Source: Planctomycetota bacterium (lineage in GTDB: Bacteria; Planctomycetota; MHYJ01; JACPTZ01). Taken from it: a DNA stretch of 64,000 nucleotides. Location of the stretch: positions 1 to 64,000 of the forward strand of contig JACPTZ010000073.1 in assembly GCA_016192525.1 (NCBI GenBank), given 5' to 3'. Under the pieces are notes generated by a model. It saw nothing but the letters and a program-made list of their open reading frames with translations, made no database searches and was not told the origin of the DNA. Position numbers and translations under genes: made by a program. The number at the start of each line of letters is the position of its first letter. Position 1 is the stretch's first letter. Positions 46,166 through 52,996 of this stretch are shown piece after piece.

Positions 46166-47635
46166 ATGAGCGAGAATGTCATGGGCATGTGTGAGTATGG
46201 CGAAGAGGAGGTCGTCGAACTGTCACCGCCGGAGTGTCGGCACGGGTTCCTGCAGGCGCATCGGCTGCGTCAAGCCGCGCGCGCGAGGGTCTCCAAGAAG
46301 CAGGAGGGTCTTCGCGGGCAGGTCGAAGAGAATTGGGATCGCGAGTTCGCAGAGCTGTATGACATGGTCTGTGATCAAGACACGCTTTGGGTGGCCTGGT
46401 TCGCCGTGCACAAGAACGATGGGGCCTGTGGCGTCGATGAGGAGACAATCGAGGCGGTGGAGAGGCAAGGCGTCAGCTCCTTCCTGGAGAGCCTCTCGCA
46501 TGATCTGCGGGTCGAATCCTATGTCGCCACACCGGTGCGGAGAGAGTACATCCCGAAGGACTCGGGAGACCTGCGTCCCTTAGGGATCCCGACCGTCCGT
46601 GACCGGGTTGTCCAGACCGCCGTGAATCTCGTGCTTGAGGCGATCTTCGAGGCCGACTTCCTGCCCTGCTCATTCGGTTTTCGCCCCGGGAAGAGCATCT
46701 ACCACGCTGTGGCCCAGATCAGACGCCTGCTTCGAAAGGACCTACCGGTGGTTTTCGAGGCAGATATCACGAAGTTCTTCGACAGAATGGACCAGGGTTT
46801 GCTCTTGGATGCCGTACGGCGGCGCGTGTCTGATGAGAGAATTCTGGCCCTGATCTCGATGTGGCTCAAGATAGGGGCGCTGGATCACGGCATTCTCCAA
46901 CCTTCGACGACAGGGACGCCGCAGGGCGGGGTGATCAGCCCGCTTCTGGCGAACATCTACCTCCACGCGCTTGATTCGGAGATTCGGACTAGGAGCAAGG
47001 GACGATTCTACCTCGTACGGTACGCCGATGACTTCGTGATTCCTTGCCGCGCTGGAGCGAGTGTTGAGGCGGAATGCGTTGTTCGGGAGATCATGTCCGG
47101 ATTGATACTGGAACTTCACCCACGCAAGACCGGCATGCGCGACGTGTCGTCCGGGTTTGATTTCTTGGGTTTCACCTTCCAGGTTCAAAGGGCGGCACAT
47201 GGTCGCAGGGCGGTTCTGATCAGGCCAGCGAAGGAGTCCGTGGACAGGTTCATCTCCGACTTGGCGACCGTCTCCACCAAGTGTCGCAGACCGAAGGGAA
47301 GGCGGTCTCCGCCACCGGCTCCGCTCGATGCCTATGCGGAGAGGCTTCGCAGCTGGGTAGGACACGTAGGGAGCAGGGAAGTCAACGGCGTGAAGATCAA
47401 GGTGGATAGTTACGAGGAACGAAAGAGGGTCGCGGAGGCGGCCATCGCGGCTTTCCCCGCATTCGCTCGGCTGCGTGCTCCGACCTCTCACGAAGCGCCG
47501 AGTCTCGCGCTGATTGAGGAGACAGTCAGGACGATTTGCCTCAAGCTGATTGCTTGTGAAGGCGCTCGCGCAAAAACACCGAGTCGGAGCGTGGGGGCAG
47601 GAACGATTGGATCAGGCGCTGCCTCTGAGGCGTGA
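46166..47635 (+). CDS. Group II-intron-like reverse transcriptase
   Basis: A 489-residue protein. RT motifs are complete: FEADITKFFD (197-206, first Asp), TPQGGVISPLLAN (251-263) and RYADD (285-289), with LRPLGIPTVRDRVVQ before. These place it in the group II-intron or group II-like branch, not diversity-generating retroelements, whose motifs differ at the SQ position. A 75-residue helical N-terminal stretch precedes the RT fold. The C-terminal part (about 350-489) has DAYAERLRSWVGHVG, which is only weakly like maturase X, and there is no HNH endonuclease. I found no domain V downstream. Start ATG 46166 has GGAGG seven bases upstream; an in-frame ATG lies further up. Confidence 0.88.
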   Translation: MSENVMGMCEYGEEEVVELSPPECRHGFLQAHRLRQAARARVSKKQEGLRGQVEENWDREFAELYDMVCDQDTLWVAWFAVHKNDGACGVDEETIEAVERQGVSSFLESLSHDLRVESYVATPVRREYIPKDSGDLRPLGIPTVRDRVVQTAVNLVLEAIFEADFLPCSFGFRPGKSIYHAVAQIRRLLRKDLPVVFEADITKFFDRMDQGLLLDAVRRRVSDERILALISMWLKIGALDHGILQPSTTGTPQGGVISPLLANIYLHALDSEIRTRSKGRFYLVRYADDFVIPCRAGASVEAECVVREIMSGLILELHPRKTGMRDVSSGFDFLGFTFQVQRAAHGRRAVLIRPAKESVDRFISDLATVSTKCRRPKGRRSPPPAPLDAYAERLRSWVGHVGSREVNGVKIKVDSYEERKRVAEAAIAAFPAFARLRAPTSHEAPSLALIEETVRTICLKLIACEGARAKTPSRSVGAGTIGSGAASEA

Positions 47636-47663
47636 CGAAACCAGGGCTGATGAGTGTGGAGCG

Positions 47664-47691
47664 TTGACATCGTGGGGCGCGGCTGTATGAT
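47664..47691 (+). promoter_or_regulatory. Near-consensus sigma-70 promoter
   Basis: TTGACA (47664-47669), a 16-bp spacer and TATGAT (47686-47691). The -35 is perfect and the -10 has 5 of 6. It lies 28 bp after the RT stop and 27 bp before the first small regulator-like gene. Confidence 0.75.
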
Positions 47692-47717
47692 GGCATGAGA
47701 GAATTTGGACTACATGG

Positions 47718-48029
47718 ATGCCCGGAGAAGCGAGCAAGAACGTGAAGCGTGCGGCGAAAACTCCAGAGAAGAGATCAGGCCGAAGGTCCAAGTACTTGAT
47801 GGTCAATGTCACGCTGTCGAACGAACTGGACGAGTTTCTTCAGTCTGTCGGCAACAGGGCGCGGAAGTCCGGAGGGTACAAGTTGCCGAAGACCCTGATT
47901 CTGCGGGGACTTGCTCGCGTGCTTCGTGAACTGGTCGAGGCGGACCGAATCGATCTTGCCGGGTTGAAGACGGAGGAGGAATTCGTGAAGGCCCTTCGCA
48001 CAGGGATGGGACTGGGTGGGAGCAGGTGA
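47718..48029 (+). CDS. Ribbon-helix-helix-like small protein, copy A
   Basis: A 103-residue protein. After a Lys/Arg-rich N-terminus (about 1-24) comes a ribbon-helix-helix-like segment: strand KYLMVNVTL, helix SNELDEFLQSVGNRA, helix LPKTLILRGLARVLREL. The C-terminus is LAGLKTEEEFVKALRTG. It is related to the next gene across this whole core. Possible roles are a DNA-binding regulator or antitoxin. It is the first gene behind the strong promoter and the sharp separation from the RT suggests independent expression. Confidence 0.7.
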   Translation: MPGEASKNVKRAAKTPEKRSGRRSKYLMVNVTLSNELDEFLQSVGNRARKSGGYKLPKTLILRGLARVLRELVEADRIDLAGLKTEEEFVKALRTGMGLGGSR

Positions 48030-48075
48030 TGCTCTCTTTATCACCATTCTGAGTTATAGATATCAATAAGTGCCC

Positions 48076-48357
48076 ATGACGCGACCCAAACTCGCCAAGA
48101 CGCAACGGAAAATGCTCTGCCTGACATTCCCGCCGGAGTTGATCCAGTTCCTGGACAGCTTGGCATGGGATCTGGCCCGGGAGTCGGGATGTGCACACAG
48201 GCTTGATCGGATGACCCTGCTTCGCGGGCTCGTCCGAGCCTTCCGGAGGGGCAAGTTCGACGTCACGGGCATTCGCACAGAAGATGAGTTCGTGAAGAGC
48301 ATCCTGGCGCAGATCCGCGAACGAAAGAGGGGAAAGGTGAAGGTCGGCAGGAAATGA
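48076..48357 (+). CDS. Ribbon-helix-helix-like small protein, copy B
   Basis: A 93-residue paralogue of the preceding gene: MLCLTFPPELIQFLDSLAWDLA, then MTLLRGLVRAFR and VTGIRTEDEFVKSILAQIR align with LMVNVTLSNELDEFL, TLILRGLARVLR and LAGLKTEEEFVKAL. A highly basic tail (RERKRGKVKVGRK) follows. Two diverged tandem copies next to a reverse transcriptase are unusual. The start ATG (48076) lies two codons after an in-frame GTG. Confidence 0.7.
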   Translation: MTRPKLAKTQRKMLCLTFPPELIQFLDSLAWDLARESGCAHRLDRMTLLRGLVRAFRRGKFDVTGIRTEDEFVKSILAQIRERKRGKVKVGRK

Positions 48358-48680
48358 CGTGCTGTTCGTTCGGAGTGCCCGCGCCCTCTTCACGAACCGG
48401 GGATCGTCTGAAGAGGCGGGGAGGGCGGCCTACGGGGAGGCGAATTGGTGAGAGTCCTCGATGCCTCCTCGCTGGCTTTCACCGGAACTCTCGGCGACAA
48501 CGATGGCTTCGTCCGAAGGGCCGTGAAGAAGACGGGGCTCGCCATGGTGGCGCCAGGCGCTGTCTCATGAGTGCTGGTGGGAGGCCGTCGGATTCCCTCG
48601 ATCGAATTCCGGAGGCGCGACATTACGTTGTCGGCCCCGGCCCAAATCTCTACGGAATTTCATCGTCGAAAGGGAGGACC
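48358..48680. other. Gap without supported gene
   Basis: Between the small regulators and the TPR gene. A reading frame runs through it into the TPR gene but is not supported by family start or Shine-Dalgarno sequence. No repeat or tRNA is seen. Confidence 0.5.
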
Positions 48681-49391
48681 ATGAGCCGCGACGACACGTT
48701 CGACGACCTGATTGATGAAGCCTGCCAGGCCATCGACACGAACGACCTGCTTCACGCCATTCGCACGCTCACGACGGTGATCGAGGCCCTTCCCCAAGGG
48801 GTCGACGCGCTCACTCTGCGTGGGATTGTTCAGCTTCGCCTGGACAACCTGCACGCAGCAATGGGCGATCTCTCGCGGGCGATCGAGGCGTCACCCGATG
48901 CCCCCCTGGCCTTCTACTGGAGGGGACTTGTTCACTTCAGGCTGGGCAGGCCGAGGGAAGCCTGTGAGGATCTCACCGCCGTGCTCCAGAAGGGTCTGCA
49001 GATTGGACCGGTCTTCTGGGCGAGGGCATTGACCCTGATGGAGATGCGGGACTGGCATGGTGCTCTGGATGATCTCATCGCGGCTCAGACCCATGATCCG
49101 AATCGGAAGGAAGTAGGCGAGATGATCGCTGTCGTTCGGCAAAACATGGCCGGTAGTCGTGCAGACGTGCCCGAATCCATCACAAAGGAGGACGAGATGG
49201 GCAAGAACTGGTGGGGCCCGTTCCCCGGATCGCCTGGGAGCCCTGCAGAGGCCATGGAGTCCGAATCTCCCGTCGAACTCCGCATCGATCCGAATCGATG
49301 GCAGGAAGGCAGGAGAGTCAGAATCGTCATAGACGCCATGGTGGAGCGCTCGGATGGAGCAGAGGGGCGCGTCGAGGGCGCTGCCTCCTGA
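48681..49391 (+). CDS. TPR protein
   Basis: A 236-residue protein with about four TPR-type helix pairs (DLLHAIRTLTTVIEALPQG, then LTLRGIVQLRLDNLHAAMGD, APLAFYWRGLVHFRLGRP, then a further pair). The C-terminal 70 residues are acidic and unstructured-looking, ending in AEGRVEGAAS. It likely works as a scaffold. Start ATG follows GGGAGG. The stop TGA overlaps the next ATG (TGATG), opening a four-gene coupled series with the nuclease and SprT genes. Confidence 0.8.
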   Translation: MSRDDTFDDLIDEACQAIDTNDLLHAIRTLTTVIEALPQGVDALTLRGIVQLRLDNLHAAMGDLSRAIEASPDAPLAFYWRGLVHFRLGRPREACEDLTAVLQKGLQIGPVFWARALTLMEMRDWHGALDDLIAAQTHDPNRKEVGEMIAVVRQNMAGSRADVPESITKEDEMGKNWWGPFPGSPGSPAEAMESESPVELRIDPNRWQEGRRVRIVIDAMVERSDGAEGRVEGAAS

Positions 49392-49765
49392 TGGCGAAAC
49401 CGTCCACCCGATCTTCGCCGCGGCAGGCGGAGTCGCCGCGTCCTGGAGGAGGCAAGAACATGGTTGGCGATGGAAAGTCCTCCAACGGAGAGACTCTTCT
49501 CTCCCGCCTGGACGTCTCACCCGAACTCATCCGTTCGCTCAAACTCGGCAAGACGTACGAGGTCCGGCTCAGATCAGCCTTGTTGGACCGGAACCAGCGC
49601 GCCTATCTGGCCGACGGGTTGGACCCCGTGCTGGCGTCTCCGGAGTCTGGCGAGTTGGAACTTCTGGGCGCTGCCGCGATCATCAAGCAGACGCTCGTTG
49701 AAATTGCCAGATGGAAGGCCACCCATCCGGACAAGCCGTTCCCGGAGAAGAGAGGACAAGAGTGA
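49391..49765 (+). CDS. Small protein of unknown function
   Basis: A 124-residue protein: a basic, Ser/Pro-rich N-terminal third, then a folded-looking part (ETLLSRLDVSPELIRSLKLG, then ELLGAAAIIKQTLVEIARWK). Not recognised. Start overlaps the TPR stop and its own stop overlaps the nuclease start (GTGA). Coupling suggests equal amounts and a possible complex with the nuclease. Confidence 0.6.
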   Translation: MAKPSTRSSPRQAESPRPGGGKNMVGDGKSSNGETLLSRLDVSPELIRSLKLGKTYEVRLRSALLDRNQRAYLADGLDPVLASPESGELELLGAAAIIKQTLVEIARWKATHPDKPFPEKRGQE

Positions 49766-51258
49766 AGACCGCACGGATTTCCCTTTCCGATCTGCTCGAC
49801 CGCACGGCGGTGGCAGGCAGACCATCCGGCGACCGGACGTTGAAGGCATCCTCGGTCTATTTCCTGGTCACGGACCCGTTCTGGACATGGTGCGATCTCC
49901 ACGCTCCGCGGGCGGAAGCCGTCGTCGAGGAGAGCGACTACGACCGAATTCGGATGCAGCGTGGCGTCGAATTCGAGACCCAGTGGGTGCACGATCACTT
50001 TCCCGACGCCCTACGAATAGAACCGGAATTCGGAGATGAGGCGCTGGTGAACACGATCAGGGCCATGCGGGACGGGGTCCGGGCGATCTACCAGCCGCAT
50101 CTCTCGCTGCGAGGAGGGAGAATCTGTGGGAGGGGAGATCTCCTCATTCGGGTGGATGGCAAGGAGTCCGACCTGGGCGACTATTCCTATCGCGTTCTTG
50201 AGGTCAAGCGGAGTCGGGAGGTGAAGCGATATCACGCCCTTCAAGCAGCCTTCTACCATCACATCGTCTCCGCCATTCAGGGCCGGACGCTGACGGACTT
50301 CACGGTCGTCCTCGCCGCCGGGGAGATCACGCTGGAGTACGCGCAGTACGAAGGCGCGATGCGGGAGGCCATCGATCTGTGGCGGAGGTTGCTCGCCAAT
50401 CAGATCCAGCCGGATCCGCCCGGCGCGGACAAGACTCAGTCTCCCTGGCGCCTGTACGCGAATCGCGTGCTCCGTGACAGACACGACCTGACTCTGCTCC
50501 CCGGCGTCGGCCCGAAGACTCGCGAGAGAATCCGAAAGGACCTCGGGGCCCAGAGTGTTACCGACCTCTTTGAGTGCTCTCCCGGAGAACTGATCGGCGC
50601 GTTGGGACCGGCGCTCGGGACGAGCATCTACTACGGCGCGATCGCCTATCGCTTGCAGAAACCAGTCCCTGTCCCCGGCAATCGGGTGATCATCCCACGC
50701 GGCGCGAGGGCGACGTATGCGCTGGACTTCGAGACGAGCGACTCTCTCGGTCCTCAGGTCTCCCAACCGCCCCACTGCTATCTTGCCGGACTTTGGGACT
50801 TCCAGACGGATCGGTTCGTCCGTTTCTTCGCTCGCGGTCCTTCCGACGAGTCGAGGATGTTCGAGGAGATGCTGGACTACGTTGGAGACCTGGACGGGGT
50901 CTGTGTGCACACCTGGACCGCCTTCGAGAACGGCGTTCTCGGCGAGGCCACCGGACGCCATCCCCACCTCGCCGACCGCCTCAAGGCATTCACGGCCTGC
51001 TGCGTGGATCTCAAGGATGCCCTCAAGTCGCAGGTCCACCTTCCTGTCCCGACGTGGAGCATCAAGCAGGTGGGGCCCGCGCTCGGGTTTCATTGGAGAC
51101 ACTCCGGTTTCGGCGCCTTCGATTCCATGACGGCCTACTGGCGTTTTCTGGAGACGGGAGACGAGTCCCTGATGCAGGAGCCGTTCGATTACCACGAGGA
51201 TGACGTCGCGGCCATGGCGCACATCGCGAAGGCGCTCGACGGGTTGGGTGATTCATGA
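49762..51258 (+). CDS. TM0106-type RecB-like nuclease with RNase-H-like domain
   Basis: A 498-residue protein. N-terminal PD-(D/E)XK domain: GRGDLLIRVDG, then YRVLEVKRSREVKRYHALQAAFY (EVK with E147). A helix-hairpin-helix region (LTLLPGVGPKTRERIRKDLG, about 248) follows, then an RNase-H/exonuclease-like domain (YALDFETSDSL, about 322, with later VCVHTWTAFENGVL). This is the architecture of TM0106/YprB-like putative nucleases often linked with CRISPR or plasmid-defence loci. Start GTG overlaps the previous stop; the stop overlaps the SprT start (ATGA). Confidence 0.88.
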   Translation: MKTARISLSDLLDRTAVAGRPSGDRTLKASSVYFLVTDPFWTWCDLHAPRAEAVVEESDYDRIRMQRGVEFETQWVHDHFPDALRIEPEFGDEALVNTIRAMRDGVRAIYQPHLSLRGGRICGRGDLLIRVDGKESDLGDYSYRVLEVKRSREVKRYHALQAAFYHHIVSAIQGRTLTDFTVVLAAGEITLEYAQYEGAMREAIDLWRRLLANQIQPDPPGADKTQSPWRLYANRVLRDRHDLTLLPGVGPKTRERIRKDLGAQSVTDLFECSPGELIGALGPALGTSIYYGAIAYRLQKPVPVPGNRVIIPRGARATYALDFETSDSLGPQVSQPPHCYLAGLWDFQTDRFVRFFARGPSDESRMFEEMLDYVGDLDGVCVHTWTAFENGVLGEATGRHPHLADRLKAFTACCVDLKDALKSQVHLPVPTWSIKQVGPALGFHWRHSGFGAFDSMTAYWRFLETGDESLMQEPFDYHEDDVAAMAHIAKALDGLGDS

Positions 51259-51662
51259 ACTCGAAGGCGAGCATGGCGCGGCCTATCCCGAGACCCGCAG
51301 ACAGCGAGTGTGAAGAGTTGTTCGCTCGGTTCAACTCGGCGTTCTTCGATGGCCGGATTCCGGCGTATCACATCCGAGTTCAAGCCGACCCCGTCCTCTC
51401 TCCGGGCGGGCGCGGGTACCACGATCGCAAGGGACGAACGATCACGCTCCTGCTGCTCCCTCGCCCGGAGCTCGACGGCACACTCGTACACGAGATGGCT
51501 CACGCTTCAACAAACGACTATCACGGACCGAGGTGGGTGAACGAGATGCGGAGGCTCTTCCGGCGCGGGGCGCCCCTCTCGGAGTTGGATCTTCGTCGAC
51601 TCTGTCTGCGTCCCAACGACGGGGTCCAGTGTCCGCCCCTGGCCGACTCTTGGGGATGGTGA
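51255..51662 (+). CDS. SprT-like zinc metalloprotease
   Basis: A 135-residue protein with HEMAH (H79, E80, H83) and third ligand H90 in NDYHGPRW, preceded by TITLLLLPRPELDG, the SprT fold. SprT-like proteases (SPRTN-type) digest DNA-crosslinked proteins in eukaryotes; bacterial short versions are unstudied. There is no zinc ribbon or DNA-binding tail as in full-length SprT. It is the last gene of the coupled series; a nuclease and a DNA-protein-crosslink-type protease together suggest action on protein-bound DNA. Confidence 0.85.
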   Translation: MNSKASMARPIPRPADSECEELFARFNSAFFDGRIPAYHIRVQADPVLSPGGRGYHDRKGRTITLLLLPRPELDGTLVHEMAHASTNDYHGPRWVNEMRRLFRRGAPLSELDLRRLCLRPNDGVQCPPLADSWGW

Positions 51663-51755
51663 TTCCCACGCAGGCTGACCCGGGTGCGAAGCGGCACCTG
51701 TTGGAGCACCTCCGACTGCCTGCTGGCGGGAATCGTGAATTGGAGGGACAACTCG

Positions 51756-52937
51756 ATGATCAAATTCCTCTGCCCGGGATGCGGCAAGAAGCTCGGGGCC
51801 CGCGACGAGATTGCCGGCAAGAAGGTGAAGTGTCCGGGATGCGGAAAGCCCGTGCCGGTACCGGCCACGTCTGCTCTTCCCCCACCCCCGCAGCCCGGTG
51901 TGACGCGCAAGACCGACTACAATGTCACCGCCATTCCGGAAGCGGTCCCGGCCGATCTGCATGCGGGTGTGGCGCCCGCGGGCCGAGGGGCCCCTGCGCC
52001 TTCCAACGTCTCGAACAGGCAGAGGGCCACCGCGTGGTATTTCGCTCCCGTCGTCGTGATCCTCTCACTCATTTGCTGCTTTCCGCTCGGGCTCATCCTG
52101 CTATGGGTCGGCAGACTGTGGACACAGACGATCCGGATAGTCGTGACGGGCACGCTCGCGTTTCTCGTGATTGCCGTCTCAGTCTCACAGCACTCTCGAC
52201 CGACTGGAGTCACAGACAGTGGTTCCGCCGTGAACGGGGCATCTGCGAGCGGAACTTCGTCCTCCTCCGGCGGGGCCTCTCCGGCGGTCGAAACCGGGGG
52301 CGGGGCGACGCCAGTTCACGATTGGATCAACGCGCGGCCTCCAGAGGAATGGGAAGCCATGACCGCAGGAAAGACCTATGAGGTGTTCGGGCATGTGGGT
52401 GACTCGCACGACGGCTGGAACCTGTTCACGCGGAAGGACTCCCGGTTCCGCTTTGTGTTCTCCGACTCTGAGGCGGCAAGCGCTCTCTTGGCCGGGGAGC
52501 TGTCCAAGCGGTCCTTCAAACGGGCCTATGTCCTCATTTCCGCCCGCTATGCGGGTACCAAAGACATTCGCACGACCAACTCGCTCCTCTTCTCCCCTGA
52601 CGACCCGAGGGCGAAGGAGACGGAAAAGGTGCACGCATTCGAGAGTGTCCAATTCAAGGGGTTGGCGTTCGACTACGAGGAGATGTTCCGCGGAAAGCCC
52701 GAGCGCGGGACAGTGTACCTCGTGCAAGGGAAATTCGAGGGTTCGGTGGATGGGTACGAACTGATTCATACGTTGCCCGAGTGGAAGATAGCCTTCCGCC
52801 TCTCGACACCCGTAGAGCAGGCGTCCGGAGGCACCGTCACCATCATCGGAGAGTTCGACGGATTCAAGGACTTCAAGACCGTGTTGGGAGCGCCTCTCCG
52901 AGTTCCCTTCTTGAACAACGCGGAACTGCTGGAGTGA
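51756..52937 (+). CDS. Zinc-ribbon membrane protein
   Basis: A 393-residue protein: N-terminal zinc ribbon MIKFLCPGCGKKLG, then CPGCGKPVPVP, Pro-rich linker, membrane spans at about 98-118 and 128-146, then a soluble, Ser/Gly-rich region and a beta-type C-terminal domain (YEVFGHVGDSHDGWNLF, then TVTIIGEFDGFKDFK). The ribbon-linker-membrane layout matches the gene at 2937 (which has only one span), but the soluble domain is different. Start at 51756 has GGAGG upstream. Its presence inside the defence-like region is unexplained. Confidence 0.75.
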   Translation: MIKFLCPGCGKKLGARDEIAGKKVKCPGCGKPVPVPATSALPPPPQPGVTRKTDYNVTAIPEAVPADLHAGVAPAGRGAPAPSNVSNRQRATAWYFAPVVVILSLICCFPLGLILLWVGRLWTQTIRIVVTGTLAFLVIAVSVSQHSRPTGVTDSGSAVNGASASGTSSSSGGASPAVETGGGATPVHDWINARPPEEWEAMTAGKTYEVFGHVGDSHDGWNLFTRKDSRFRFVFSDSEAASALLAGELSKRSFKRAYVLISARYAGTKDIRTTNSLLFSPDDPRAKETEKVHAFESVQFKGLAFDYEEMFRGKPERGTVYLVQGKFEGSVDGYELIHTLPEWKIAFRLSTPVEQASGGTVTIIGEFDGFKDFKTVLGAPLRVPFLNNAELLE

Positions 52938-52996
52938 ACGGAGGGCGGCCAGGACCGCGTCTCCGCTCTTTCCCAAAGCGAGCAACGGAGGTCAGC

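Noticed and set aside
46166-47635. Diversity-generating retroelement
   Set aside because: The RT motif is TPQGGVISPLLAN as in group II RTs; no template/variable repeat pair with A-specific changes and no Avd-like gene were seen.
45790-47717. Intact group II intron
   Set aside because: No domain V sequence after the RT and no convincing GUGYG start with matching exons were found by eye; not excluded by computation.
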